NCBI RefSeq assembly: GCF_900104765.1
Contig: NZ_LT629737.1
Coordinates: forward strand, 1,612,001-1,676,000
Direction: 5' to 3'
Origin: Gillisia sp. Hel1_33_143
GTDB lineage: Bacteria > Bacteroidota > Bacteroidia > Flavobacteriales > Flavobacteriaceae
Length of the DNA: 64,000 nt
Shown here one piece after another: positions 9,622 through 17,971 of the stretch. The translations under genes and the position numbers were made by a program. The notes under the pieces are model-generated. The model was given only the letters and a program-made list of their open reading frames with translations, ran no database searches and had not been told where the DNA came from. Numbering within the stretch: position 1 is the stretch's first letter; every line of letters starts with the position of its first letter.

Positions 9622-10122
9622 TTATACGCGTTCCATCCAACCGTTGAAGTATTTTTCTTGCGATGGTTTTTTCTCGCAGATCTCTTTGTATTTGCAGAAT
9701 TGCAAACCGTTGAGCACCTTTAAAAGAATACGATCATTCCCACAGGCTCTATAAGCGCTTAATGTTGCAGGACCTATCTTTCCATCAACGTTTAGATCTT
9801 TATAACTTCTGCCATCTCTATTCATTAAATTGAGTGCTTCCTGAAGAAACATTTTTGCGGTGACCTGGCCCATGTTAACAGCAGTATCAAAAAGCTCTAG
9901 CGCTACTTCATACTTCAACATTTGGTCTGCACCACAGGCTTTCCAGTAATCTTCAAAATAGATCTTCTTGGCCATATCTAGCGTTAGATTTTTGATATCT
10001 AAATGCGGATAGGCTCTTTTAGAAATTCCGTACTTGGTTTCTCCTCCACGGTCTGTTGGGTCGTTAACATAACCACCTTCAATTCCTATTAATGTTTCAA
10101 AAGCTTTTTCGAAAGATGTCAT
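9622..10122 (-). CDS. Endolysin, glycoside hydrolase family 108 type
   Basis: 166 residues matching the GH108 (ZliS-type) muramidase layout: catalytic Glu15 in the segment GIEGGYVNDPTDRGGETKYG, then a helical catalytic domain and a C-terminal peptidoglycan-binding part (about 80-166). It would cleave the glycan backbone to release progeny. The start overlaps the stop of the upstream holin candidate (ATGA, 10119-10122), and the spanin candidate follows 10 bases later, giving a compact lysis cassette. No signal peptide is present, so export should depend on the holin. Confidence 0.9.
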   Translation of the reverse strand: MTSFEKAFETLIGIEGGYVNDPTDRGGETKYGISKRAYPHLDIKNLTLDMAKKIYFEDYWKACGADQMLKYEVALELFDTAVNMGQVTAKMFLQEALNLMNRDGRSYKDLNVDGKIGPATLSAYRACGNDRILLKVLNGLQFCKYKEICEKKPSQEKYFNGWMERV

Positions 10123-10484
10123 GGAGCTGGAGTAAAATTTGTGGTTTTTTGAGCCTGTTGGAGTTGCCTATATTCAAATTCTTTCATGATCTTGGCTGGC
10201 AATTCCTCCAATTTCTTAGAAGTGTCGTCATGATAGATCTTGCTTTGCTCGGCAATTCTTTCTGTAACATCTACTATCTTTCTATTGGTTTCATTCTGAT
10301 CTTTAGACATGGTGACAAAAGCTTCTCCTAAAGTATCTGCTCGAACTCTATCGCTTTTGCTATAATCATGAACAACTTTAAATAGATAACCAACGGCAAT
10401 GATCAGCGTTAAAATGATCAATCCTGGTAATCCATAATCTGCATATCTAGAAAGAGATGCATCTATTTGTAGGGGTAAAAACAT
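10119..10484 (-). CDS. Holin candidate, single membrane segment (121 aa)
   Basis: The start is placed at the ATG at 10484 (MFLPLQIDAS), immediately after the stop of the upstream gene, rather than at an upstream in-frame start inside that gene. One strong transmembrane helix (GLPGLIILTLIIAVGYLF, residues about 18-35) is followed by a charged helical cytoplasmic or periplasmic domain. The position just before the endolysin, with a four-base overlap, is typical of holins. A membrane-anchored accessory of lysis is the alternative. Confidence 0.7.
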   Translation of the reverse strand: MFLPLQIDASLSRYADYGLPGLIILTLIIAVGYLFKVVHDYSKSDRVRADTLGEAFVTMSKDQNETNRKIVDVTERIAEQSKIYHDDTSKKLEELPAKIMKEFEYRQLQQAQKTTNFTPAP

Positions 10485-10485
10485 A

Positions 10486-10845
10486 TTAATCTGATTTTCT
10501 ATTTTGAATGCTCTGATTATCTCTAAGCATCTTTTTAATATCCTTGTCGGCCTGAGCAGGAGTAATGCTGTAATCATCTATGGTTACATTAATCACTTTG
10601 CAATTATCACAATCTATTACTGTGATTATAAAGTGGTATTGTTTCTCCACATTTTCTTGAGTGAGTGTGCCTGCTGCACCTTTAAAAGTCTTTCCGTAAA
10701 GTGGATTGTAAAGTCCGGCGGTGCCATTTTCCACATACATTACTGTAAGATCGAGATCTCGCACATCTGTAGGAGGTAGCTCTTGAGCAATGCCACAGCT
10801 ACTTAAACTGAAACTTATTAATAGGAGCAATAAAAGTTTTTTCAT
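10486..10845 (-). CDS. Phage-encoded small lipoprotein
   Basis: 119 residues with a lipoprotein signal peptide and lipobox SSCG (Cys about residue 17), then a mature domain of unknown fold with a Cys pair (DCDNC) near residues 75-79. It is coupled to the upstream metalloprotease gene by a four-base overlap and leads into the lysis cassette. Surface exposure would fit superinfection exclusion or a lysis accessory role, but nothing in the sequence decides this. Confidence 0.65.
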   Translation of the reverse strand: MKKLLLLLLISFSLSSCGIAQELPPTDVRDLDLTVMYVENGTAGLYNPLYGKTFKGAAGTLTQENVEKQYHFIITVIDCDNCKVINVTIDDYSITPAQADKDIKKMLRDNQSIQNRKSD

Positions 10846-11327
10846 TTTTTGGGAATTAAAGATTTATAAAAATTGGTGTTGACTCGCTGGAGTTCTTTGG
10901 GATCTACATAGTACATAAGCCGGGTAGAGCTCATGATCTCATTGAAGGCAGGATCAGATTTTGGAAGATCTTCTACACAGATATGTTTTAAATCGAAAGC
11001 GTGACCAAGTTCATGCAGCAAAGTGAGTTTGAATATTTGCGGATGATCTAAAAGGGTAGAGTCTAACTCTATGGTATGTCTATTTCCTATTCTTTGGTGA
11101 TATCCATACACTCTCATTATCCAAGGACCTTCCAAAACAGGAGGGATGTCTTTCACCACAATACTATCTATCTCATTAATGCGGTAGAAGGAGCGTGTGT
11201 CATTCTTAAAATTCTCTGAAATAAATTCTTCCAGAATTGGATAGACCTTATCTGGAGCATTGGTGTACATGTTCTGTCCGGCAACCGGCATCATGCAAAA
11301 GAGCGCTATGTATAGGAAAAATCTCAT
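10842..11327 (-). CDS. Exported zinc metalloprotease-like protein
   Basis: 161 residues with an N-terminal signal peptide (FFLYIALFCMMPVAG) and a zincin motif LLHELGHAFDLKH at about residues 100-112, with two His and a catalytic Glu plus a further His in register. Family members hydrolyse peptides in the periplasm or outside the cell. It lies between two membrane/envelope genes just before the lysis cassette, with four-base overlaps on both sides. It could act on cell-surface proteins during lysis or entry; the substrate is unknown. Confidence 0.75.
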   Translation of the reverse strand: MRFFLYIALFCMMPVAGQNMYTNAPDKVYPILEEFISENFKNDTRSFYRINEIDSIVVKDIPPVLEGPWIMRVYGYHQRIGNRHTIELDSTLLDHPQIFKLTLLHELGHAFDLKHICVEDLPKSDPAFNEIMSSTRLMYYVDPKELQRVNTNFYKSLIPKK

Positions 11328-11872
11328 GAGTATTTTTCCAGAAATGATTTGGTTTTCTCTATAGTTTGAAGCCTAGACTGCAGGCGTGCATAAAATTCTG
11401 TTTTAAATCGTGCTGCATAGATGCCAGATTGCATTGCATTTTGACAGTGGGCAGATTCTATTACATTTAAAAAGGAAACCAGAAGATGGCCTTTTCTATT
11501 TAAGTTGCCTAGAGCATCATTCCAACCCAAGACTTCACTTATAGTTTCATGAGTATTTCCAAAAGGATATTCTTTTGAGTTGGTGAGGAAGAACCAATTG
11601 AAAAATCCACCGAAAGCAACATTCCCTAATTGATCTATGCCTATGGCGATTCCAACAAAAAACTTGGCGGTACCGGAAATGATATCTCTTGCTTTGCGAT
11701 CTTCTTTTTTAAAGCTGAAGATGATCTTCCAGAGCATGGATGGGATTACACACAGTAGAAAAACAAATGCTGCAAGAATAATAAGTAAAAATGCACCTAT
11801 TAGGTTTCCTATATTATTGAAGAATTCTCCAAGCCATGTTCCAAGGCGTTTTAAAAAGTTTCGGACTTTCAT
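11324..11872 (-). CDS. Phage membrane protein (182 aa)
   Basis: Two hydrophobic stretches are visible: residues about 22-50 (LIGAFLLIILAAFVFLLCVI) and a weaker one near 68-95. The C-terminal half is soluble. It is the first gene of the operon that runs into metalloprotease, lipoprotein, holin, endolysin and spanin candidates, so it may contribute to lysis control. A TGTCCTTTTTT motif sits about 60 bases upstream of the ATG (11921-11931 on the opposite strand). Family not recognised. Confidence 0.6.
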   Translation of the reverse strand: MKVRNFLKRLGTWLGEFFNNIGNLIGAFLLIILAAFVFLLCVIPSMLWKIIFSFKKEDRKARDIISGTAKFFVGIAIGIDQLGNVAFGGFFNWFFLTNSKEYPFGNTHETISEVLGWNDALGNLNRKGHLLVSFLNVIESAHCQNAMQSGIYAARFKTEFYARLQSRLQTIEKTKSFLEKYS

Positions 11873-11937
11873 AATGCTTATTTATTTAAAGATTATAAAA
11901 GTCCGAAGTCAATATATTTTAAAAAAGGACAGGGAAA

Positions 11938-12501
11938 TTAGCTAGGTTCAAATTCAAATTGAATGCCTACAATCTCTCCATTCATCTCCAATTTATTTAG
12001 GAAGAAACCAATAGCCAATGGATCTGTAATGTGAATTTCTGGAGAGTCTAGAGTGCCACCAGTAAAGTAATCTAAAGCAGCTTCATAAGTTGGATATCCA
12101 TACTCTGTAATTACGGCTCCTTCTGGCAGCACTCCGTTATTTTCTTGCAAATAGTTCATAAGCGGAATATTCTCAAACCAAGCAATTGTTTTTTGAAAGT
12201 CTGCCTCTGTAGAATTTTCATCCGGCACAAAGGCAGCATCATAAACAGGGTTAGGGTATTTAAAGTAGGTAGTCTCATTGGTGCTATTTTCATAGTTACT
12301 TTCTAAGCCTATAAACTCTACCTTTTTTTGATAGAGAATTACTTCTTTGCCATCGTTTAAATAGGCAAGTACAAAAACTACTGCTAAGTAATTTTCTTTG
12401 CGCTTTAAAATGATCTCGCGATCTTCTATATACGCGTTGCTAAATTCTCCTTGGTGCAATTGTGGAGAGATGTATTTTCCGGATGTTGGTATTAGTTTCA
12501 T
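11938..12501 (-). CDS. Unknown structural/adhesion-associated phage protein (187 aa)
   Basis: A soluble acidic protein encoded after two fibre-like genes, coupled to the preceding TIG-domain gene by a four-base overlap (12498-12501). It has a Tyr-rich segment (ITEYGYPTYEAALDYFTGG). Its position at the end of the fibre block suggests a fibre accessory, chaperone or receptor-binding component. No signal peptide, membrane helix or enzymatic motif is seen. Confidence 0.55.
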   Translation of the reverse strand: MKLIPTSGKYISPQLHQGEFSNAYIEDREIILKRKENYLAVVFVLAYLNDGKEVILYQKKVEFIGLESNYENSTNETTYFKYPNPVYDAAFVPDENSTEADFQKTIAWFENIPLMNYLQENNGVLPEGAVITEYGYPTYEAALDYFTGGTLDSPEIHITDPLAIGFFLNKLEMNGEIVGIQFEFEPS

Positions 12502-13334
12502 ATATAAATCAGTTTTAGATTAATAATGCTCAATTCAGATATATATGCTTTAATCTTTAAATCACCTGAACTAACGAAAGCTGAAGTATATCTAATTATA
12601 CCATCAACAATATAGTATGTTTGAGCACCCACTCTTTTTATGGAACAAACAGACTCTAATGCTACATTTTTTAAATCACCTTTTATTGTAGTTCCTTCAC
12701 GCCAGATGTATTGTGCTAATGCTGGATTGCTATTAGCATAAGGATAATCCCAAACAAAAAATCCATAAACATCTGCATTTGAAGAATTAATTAAGGTAAC
12801 TCCTTGATTAGGAGTATATCCCTGATCTGGGTTTGCTTCAATAGGGGAGGTTAAAAAATTAAATCTAAGTTCAAAATCTACTCCATCAGGAATAATAAAA
12901 TCTGCTGTGTTCAAATAACCTACAGCAGGAGAATCTTTAACAGCGAGCTTAAACTCTCCATTTATAGCCGTATTTACTTGTCCAGAAGTGATTACCCAAT
13001 CATTATTTGTTGGTACTTTAACATCTCCAAAAGAAACAATAAAACGATTTGTGAAAACAGAAGAATTCCCATTGTTAATAGTAATAGCAAATGTTCCTTC
13101 AACGTTACCAGTAGTTAACCCGACAAGCAATTCATTATCCGAAATAAAACTTACCGTGTTGACCGTTTGTCCTGAAATAAGCACAGTTGTATTAGGGTTA
13201 AAATAAGCTCCAAGAAGTCTTACTGATGTACCTGTGCTTGGTAATGAAGAAACAGGTAAAACATTATTTAATACTGGTGCATAATTTGTAGATATTCCAA
13301 ATATTTGATTTGCTCTTAATTTTGTAGTTCCCAT
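12498..13334 (-). CDS. IPT/TIG-domain tail fibre-like protein (278 aa)
   Basis: Residues about 25-105 look like an IPT/TIG immunoglobulin-like domain: LPVSSLPSTGTSVRLLGAYF, then FNPNTTVLISG and FAITINNGNSSVFT. The C-terminal part (about 115-278) reads as a beta-sandwich lectin-like region with many aromatic residues. Such proteins commonly decorate phage tails and bind surface sugars. It lies downstream of the collagen-like repeat gene and overlaps the next gene by four bases. A receptor-binding role is inferred. Confidence 0.65.
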   Translation of the reverse strand: MGTTKLRANQIFGISTNYAPVLNNVLPVSSLPSTGTSVRLLGAYFNPNTTVLISGQTVNTVSFISDNELLVGLTTGNVEGTFAITINNGNSSVFTNRFIVSFGDVKVPTNNDWVITSGQVNTAINGEFKLAVKDSPAVGYLNTADFIIPDGVDFELRFNFLTSPIEANPDQGYTPNQGVTLINSSNADVYGFFVWDYPYANSNPALAQYIWREGTTIKGDLKNVALESVCSIKRVGAQTYYIVDGIIRYTSAFVSSGDLKIKAYISELSIINLKLIYI

Positions 13335-13336
13335 AA

Positions 13337-14548
13337 TTATAGAAGATAATAATCAATTAATATTTTTTCTGGACCTTCAGCATCTACAAGTGGCGCAACA
13401 ACAAATTCTATTGAAGTAGTTGAAACTTCTGTATAATCATCTGCTAGTTTTTGGCGTATCCCGTTACGATATACCTTTATTTTTCCTGCAGCATAAGCTG
13501 AAGGAAGTGTAAATATTTTATTGGTTCCGTTAATAGTTCCGGTAGGGGTAATTCCTACTTGTTCATTAGAAGAGCCACCTGCAGCAGGCAGATTAATAAT
13601 AGGATTAGCAGGATCTGAATTATCTACTGCAGTACCACTAACAGAATTAACTGCTCCTGCAGGACCAGGAGGACCTACTTGGCTATTTAAATAATCCTGT
13701 TCTGTTCCAACATTACCTTCATCAAGCCAAAGTTGATAATTAGATTTTCCTTGAGGTCCCGGCTGCCCTTCCAGGCTAGTTAGGTAATCTTGTAAGGTTC
13801 CGTTATTTCCTTCATCGAGCCATAATTGATACGCACTCTTTCCTTCTACTCCTTGAACACTGGCAATCCATTCTGCTTCTGTACCAACAAAGCCGTTATC
13901 TACTGCACTTTGATAAGCAGACTTTCCTGCTGCACCTTGAATACTTGTTATCCATTCTGCTTCTGTTCCCACAAAGCCATTATCTAAGGCACTTTGATAG
14001 GCAGATTTCCCTTGAAGACTTACTAACCAATCAGCTTCAGTTCCTTCAAATCCAAAAGCAACTGCTAATTGATACGCTGAGAGACCGTTGTTTCCATCTT
14101 TTCCAAAGTCTTTATAACCTCCATCATAATAAAGAGAGGCTACTTTAGAATCTTTAGCGATGTACCAAACGTCTTCTAATCCCGGATCTGGAAAGTTTAC
14201 CTTAGAATTAAATCTTTGAATTGGAGCCACTAATCCCGGCTCAGACCAAACTCCATTTATAACTCTTGCAATGGTTTGCGGATTGCCATTAGCAGGATCT
14301 ATAACTCCAAATCCATCTTCTTCCGCATTTGGAAAGGTGGCTTCAAAAAGTGCAAGCGTACCTTTAAAGCCGTAGAACTTGGAACCTTCATTGGCTCTGG
14401 AAAGTTCATCTATACGAATAGCATGATCTTCCTGTATGTCTGCAATCTCCTTAATATCTTCAGCAACAACTTCTGTATCCCTATTAATGGAGGGATTGAT
14501 ATTTCGTTTATTTTTTAGGTTCTCGCTTGGTCGTTTTGCTAAAGCCAT
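13337..14548 (-). CDS. Collagen-like/SAYQ-repeat tail fibre protein (403 aa)
   Basis: Residues about 150-290 contain five imperfect repeats of 22-28 residues built on GKSAYQ, GFVGTEAEW and a closing S-x-QG, mixed with short collagen-like stretches (GQPGPQG, GPPGPAG). Repeats of this kind occur in tail fibres and adhesins and can form elongated trimers. The N-terminal ~100 residues include a predicted helical segment (EDIKEIADIQEDHAIRIDEL), and the C-terminal ~80 residues resemble a small fibre-tip domain. The repeated DNA (about 13,690-14,090) is a natural place for recombination and length variation. Confidence 0.75.
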   Translation of the reverse strand: MALAKRPSENLKNKRNINPSINRDTEVVAEDIKEIADIQEDHAIRIDELSRANEGSKFYGFKGTLALFEATFPNAEEDGFGVIDPANGNPQTIARVINGVWSEPGLVAPIQRFNSKVNFPDPGLEDVWYIAKDSKVASLYYDGGYKDFGKDGNNGLSAYQLAVAFGFEGTEADWLVSLQGKSAYQSALDNGFVGTEAEWITSIQGAAGKSAYQSAVDNGFVGTEAEWIASVQGVEGKSAYQLWLDEGNNGTLQDYLTSLEGQPGPQGKSNYQLWLDEGNVGTEQDYLNSQVGPPGPAGAVNSVSGTAVDNSDPANPIINLPAAGGSSNEQVGITPTGTINGTNKIFTLPSAYAAGKIKVYRNGIRQKLADDYTEVSTTSIEFVVAPLVDAEGPEKILIDYYLL

Positions 14549-14551
14549 GGA

Positions 14552-15493
14552 TTATATACTTAAAATTGAGTTGGTATTATAGGTAGGATCTTTAACCGGT
14601 AGCTTTTCTTTTAAAGCAAACTGAGCAAATCTGGAAGGATTACTTCGCAGGTAGTCTACCAAAATTTTAACCTGCTGAATGCCATCTTCCTGTTTAGCTC
14701 TTTCCAGTTTTTCCATTTCTAAGGCTGAAAGCAATGTCTTTTTCTCCCCGGGAATTTCCTCCAGGGAAACAAAGAAACCTTCTGGAGACAGATTAAAAGA
14801 TCCTTCGCGAGCCAGTTCACTTATACAAAATGGAACCTGTGCTGCCTGGCATAATTCCAGCGCCTTTTTTTCTTCTGGGGTGGATCCATGCTTTATTTGA
14901 AAAGCCGTCTCTGCTCCTAACAGATTCATGAAGTACTTAGTCTCTGACTTAAGTAGGTGCGGGCGTAATCTCAGGAAGGTGAGACGGCTATTATTTATGT
15001 TAAAATGTTTTTCGAATTCTTTAGTTTGTCTGGTAAAGAGCTCATTAAAATTTGTGTATCCGGAAGAAGCAATCCATTGTGGAAATTCATCCTGGTTCTC
15101 TTCCATGATCTCCAGGGCTTCATCTAAAGCTTGCTGTCCTGTTTGAACCAAATAACGGCGCATGTCTCTTAATTTTGACCAGTCGGCAGGATCTGAATTT
15201 CCGTTTTTTACCGTGAAAATACCGGCATCGCTCATTTGCATGGTGAGTATTTTACTAGCCTCAAACATGGCCAGGTTACTCGAAGCTTCATGCAAAAGTT
15301 CTAACACCTCTAGCTGGACAGCTTCTAAAGGATCTGCTAATTCATAGGCGGCATACATTGCCCTACCTATAACAGGTTTAATTTGTTTGCGCTCTACTTT
15401 TTTAAGGTAGGGTGCTATTTTCTCATAACTGAAATTGTCATTTACAGTGATGTGTTTTTTGAAAATCTCTATATTTTTGACAAGGAGGCTCAT
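14552..15493 (-). CDS. Putative head-completion protein, DUF6712-like (313 aa)
   Basis: A largely helical soluble protein encoded just after the portal gene and a 38-residue peptide gene. It looks like the DUF6712-type proteins of Bacteroidota prophages, which occur next to portal genes, but I assign this from memory of size and context only. The start overlaps the stop of the small upstream gene (ATGA, 15490-15493). A connector or portal-associated function is plausible. Confidence 0.6.
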   Translation of the reverse strand: MSLLVKNIEIFKKHITVNDNFSYEKIAPYLKKVERKQIKPVIGRAMYAAYELADPLEAVQLEVLELLHEASSNLAMFEASKILTMQMSDAGIFTVKNGNSDPADWSKLRDMRRYLVQTGQQALDEALEIMEENQDEFPQWIASSGYTNFNELFTRQTKEFEKHFNINNSRLTFLRLRPHLLKSETKYFMNLLGAETAFQIKHGSTPEEKKALELCQAAQVPFCISELAREGSFNLSPEGFFVSLEEIPGEKKTLLSALEMEKLERAKQEDGIQQVKILVDYLRSNPSRFAQFALKEKLPVKDPTYNTNSILSI

Positions 15494-15606
15494 TTCTTCT
15501 TTTTGATTTTATATTTTAGAATCAGATCTGTTATTTTAACCATAGCGTTTACTAATGCCTCAAAAATGACCCATGTAAACAATAAGTGTATAATTGTATT
15601 GATCAT
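15490..15606 (-). CDS. 38-residue membrane peptide gene
   Basis: A short frame beginning with ATG at 15606, four bases after the portal stop, and ending with TGA overlapping the next gene's ATG (ATGA). The peptide has one hydrophobic helix (INTIIHLLFTWVIFEALVNAM) followed by a strongly basic tail ending KYKIKKKK. Precise coupling at both ends supports translation. Function unknown; small membrane peptides in late operons can be holin-like or anti-holin. Confidence 0.6.
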   Translation of the reverse strand: MINTIIHLLFTWVIFEALVNAMVKITDLILKYKIKKKK

Positions 15607-15609
15607 TTT

Positions 15610-16947
15610 CTAAAATTTTTGTTGACTTCCTGTAGGATTAGCATCTAAAGTGGTTAGCTCTGTAATGGCAAAATCGCCTTCCAGATCTTCTGGCCACTCG
15701 TTATAATCGCGGAGCAGTCTCCACATTTCCAGACTTATTTCACGTTTAGTTTTGAAAAGAGAATTAACAATGCTAAAGGCTTCACGTTTATCGCTTCCTG
15801 AGCTGCCATTAATTTTACCTCCGGGAATTCCTACTCCCATAAGATTAGGATCTACTCCCCAGGCACTCATAATTTCTGAGTTACCGGCAGAGGAATCTAA
15901 AAGTCCTTTTCCTTCAGAAGTATTCCCATCTTTAAGCGGTACCACTTCTATCCCTTTAACCCAGTCTCCATTCTCATCTTTAAATACAACAGACTGTATG
16001 GATTTTCCGGCGTTTTTATTACCAGAAAGATGCTCGTCTATTTTATTGGTAAGCTCCTGGCGGATCTCTTGTTTTCTAGTGGGCGTGAAATTTTCCCAAT
16101 CGTCCTGATACATTTTCAAGAAGTATTCTTCAGAGATGTAAACCATGTATTTCACATTCAACTCTTTTTCAGAATAATTCTTCTTGAATTCCGGGATCTG
16201 ATTTACTACAGTCATCCAGCCATTAAGAAATACAGAATGCTGTTCTGGTTCCGGGTAGTAGATCTCATCTATTAAAGGATAAAATATAGGCATGAAGAAT
16301 TTATGGATCTTCTTGGCTTTACAATATTCCTTTACCTGTTCTGCACTGCAGTAACTATCTATTACAGCTGTTTTTTGAACAAAAGGACTGTCCTGGTTTA
16401 AACCACTATTCCATTTGTGAGCATAATAGCAGTTCTCAATTAATCCGGTTTTTTGATTGATAGTTTCATAGCGCATCTTATAAGTCTGGTAACGGCGTAC
16501 TGAAACTATTCTACTGTAGTCATTGCTTAGTATATATTCCGGCCATCCAAGAGACCACATTTCAAGATCTGCAATCACCTCTGTAAAAACCCGATGCATT
16601 TTATTCTGCTTAAAGAAATCTGATATTTCTTTCACTGAACTTATGGGAACCACTTTGCGATTCTCTTTTCCATCATCGGTGGAATCTTGTCTCCAAAGTT
16701 TGAATCCTTGTCCGTAATGAGCTGCTCTATTGAATCTGTGACTGGTACGTGAGGCACCGTTTTTCTTCATCTCCTTCATGTAGCGCTCCGGATACAAATT
16801 ATCATCACCCCACTTAGCTATTTTGCTGCTACCTTTTTCTTCAACCGGGATATGGGAATGCGTTTCTTTAGAACTATCTATTCTAAAAGCTGCCGTTTTT
16901 CCAAATCCAAAACTTAGAAATTTATTTTGTTGAATTATATGTGTCAT
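15610..16947 (-). CDS. Phage portal protein (445 aa)
   Basis: Size, N-terminal KWGDDNLYPERYMKEM segment and the C-terminal helical region with GIPGGKINGSSGSDKREAF are typical of Bacteroidota phage portal proteins, which form the dodecameric ring for DNA entry and exit at one capsid vertex. It partners with the terminase encoded 1 kb away on the other strand. The start ATG overlaps the stop of the upstream 133-residue gene. No unusual features other than separation from the capsid genes by the packaging island. Confidence 0.85.
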   Translation of the reverse strand: MTHIIQQNKFLSFGFGKTAAFRIDSSKETHSHIPVEEKGSSKIAKWGDDNLYPERYMKEMKKNGASRTSHRFNRAAHYGQGFKLWRQDSTDDGKENRKVVPISSVKEISDFFKQNKMHRVFTEVIADLEMWSLGWPEYILSNDYSRIVSVRRYQTYKMRYETINQKTGLIENCYYAHKWNSGLNQDSPFVQKTAVIDSYCSAEQVKEYCKAKKIHKFFMPIFYPLIDEIYYPEPEQHSVFLNGWMTVVNQIPEFKKNYSEKELNVKYMVYISEEYFLKMYQDDWENFTPTRKQEIRQELTNKIDEHLSGNKNAGKSIQSVVFKDENGDWVKGIEVVPLKDGNTSEGKGLLDSSAGNSEIMSAWGVDPNLMGVGIPGGKINGSSGSDKREAFSIVNSLFKTKREISLEMWRLLRDYNEWPEDLEGDFAITELTTLDANPTGSQQKF

Positions 16948-17348
16948 TAATAAAGGACTTTTTTACCGTTGAAAGTTTCGATGTACATGTAATGCACTTT
17001 TTTAATTTCTCCATTCTCCAGCCTGATATTTCGGGTTTTTTGATCGTAGTGATTTGGTTTTTTCTTGATCACTTTTTTCTTTTCTGAAGGCTTGAAGTTT
17101 TGCAGGGCATAAATGCTATGAGGATCCATTGATTTTTCCTGCATAACCAGTTTGGCATTCTCGAAGTATTTTAATTTACCACCGGTTTTTGAATTCCGAT
17201 TTAAGGTCCTGTATGAGATATCAAATTTCACAGCGCGACCTTCTTTATTTGGTGTACGCATGATCTCCAGGACTTCATTGATATAAATTGATTCTTCTAC
17301 CATACCGCTAAATTGAAGAAGGAGCAGTTGATAAAAAAGGACAGGCAT
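16947..17348 (-). CDS. Unknown late protein upstream of portal (133 aa)
   Basis: The start is taken at the ATG at 17348 rather than a TTG further upstream, because the upstream option would run into the divergent terminase gene. The protein is basic, with KKVIKKKPNHYDQK near residue 85-98, and has no membrane segment. It is divergent from the terminase small subunit and shares with it a short intergenic region containing an 11-bp inverted repeat. It could be a minor head protein or DNA-binding protein; no family recognised. Confidence 0.6.
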   Translation of the reverse strand: MPVLFYQLLLLQFSGMVEESIYINEVLEIMRTPNKEGRAVKFDISYRTLNRNSKTGGKLKYFENAKLVMQEKSMDPHSIYALQNFKPSEKKKVIKKKPNHYDQKTRNIRLENGEIKKVHYMYIETFNGKKVLY

Positions 17349-17364
17349 TTTGCTGTCCTTTTTT
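17334..17364. promoter_or_regulatory. 11-bp inverted repeat between divergent late genes
   Basis: AAAAAGGACAG (17334-17344) and CTGTCCTTTTT (17353-17363) form a perfect inverted repeat separated by 8 bases. The left arm lies inside the first codons of the leftward gene and the right arm is 14 bases before the ATG at 17378. Each arm is a copy of the TGTCCTTTTTT motif found before other late units, here back to back at a divergent start. Confidence 0.6.
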
Positions 17365-17377
17365 AAGGTAGCGTGAA

Positions 17378-17971
17378 ATGCCAATTTTATGCTTAAACCT
17401 CAAAAAATTGGCACTTACTACTACACAAGATTCCCATTTTGAAAAGATCCTGGCTTCCTATTTAAATGAAGGAATTCAGCTTTCTCCTTTTCAATTGGAT
17501 ATGAAAAACCGCATTAAGACCTCATTTTCATTATTGCTCAATTGGCATAGCCGGGAGCAGGCGGCAAAAGTTCTCCAGGAACAATTTGATATTTCTCAGG
17601 CTACTGCTTATAGAGATATTGGGAATGCCCTCAAGATATATGGAGATCTCAATAAGGCTAGTAAAGAAGGGATGCGCTACATCATTCTGGAGTACAACCA
17701 GAAATTACTGCAGCTGGCCACCAAAGAAAAAAACCTCGCAGAAATGGGAAAAGCACTTGACAGAATGATCAAGCTTGCTGAATTGGATAAAGAGGAAAAC
17801 CTGGTGAATCTAGAAAAACTCGCCAATATGGATATTACCATCACTATTGGTAAAAAAGCTGAAAAAGCAATTGTTGAGAGCAATAGTAAAGGTGTGGTGG
17901 ATCTGAATGATATGGAAGCTGAAGATATAAGCTATGAAACTATAGAAGAGGAGGATCCAGATGGTAATTAA
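17378..17971 (+). CDS. Putative terminase small subunit (197 aa)
   Basis: The N-terminal half contains a helix-turn-helix-like segment (EQAAKVLQEQFDISQATAYRDIGNAL, about residues 55-80), and the C-terminal half is a long charged helix. It precedes the large subunit gene with an 11-base overlap, the usual arrangement. Small subunits bind the packaging site and load the motor. The start ATG at 17378 is the first in frame after the palindrome. A transcription factor is the alternative, but context favours terminase. Confidence 0.78.
   Translation: MPILCLNLKKLALTTTQDSHFEKILASYLNEGIQLSPFQLDMKNRIKTSFSLLLNWHSREQAAKVLQEQFDISQATAYRDIGNALKIYGDLNKASKEGMRYIILEYNQKLLQLATKEKNLAEMGKALDRMIKLAELDKEENLVNLEKLANMDITITIGKKAEKAIVESNSKGVVDLNDMEAEDISYETIEEEDPDGN

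Noticed and set aside
13690-14090. Regularly spaced repeats resembling a CRISPR array
   Set aside because: They are in-frame protein repeats in the collagen-like fibre gene and the spacers are not unique.
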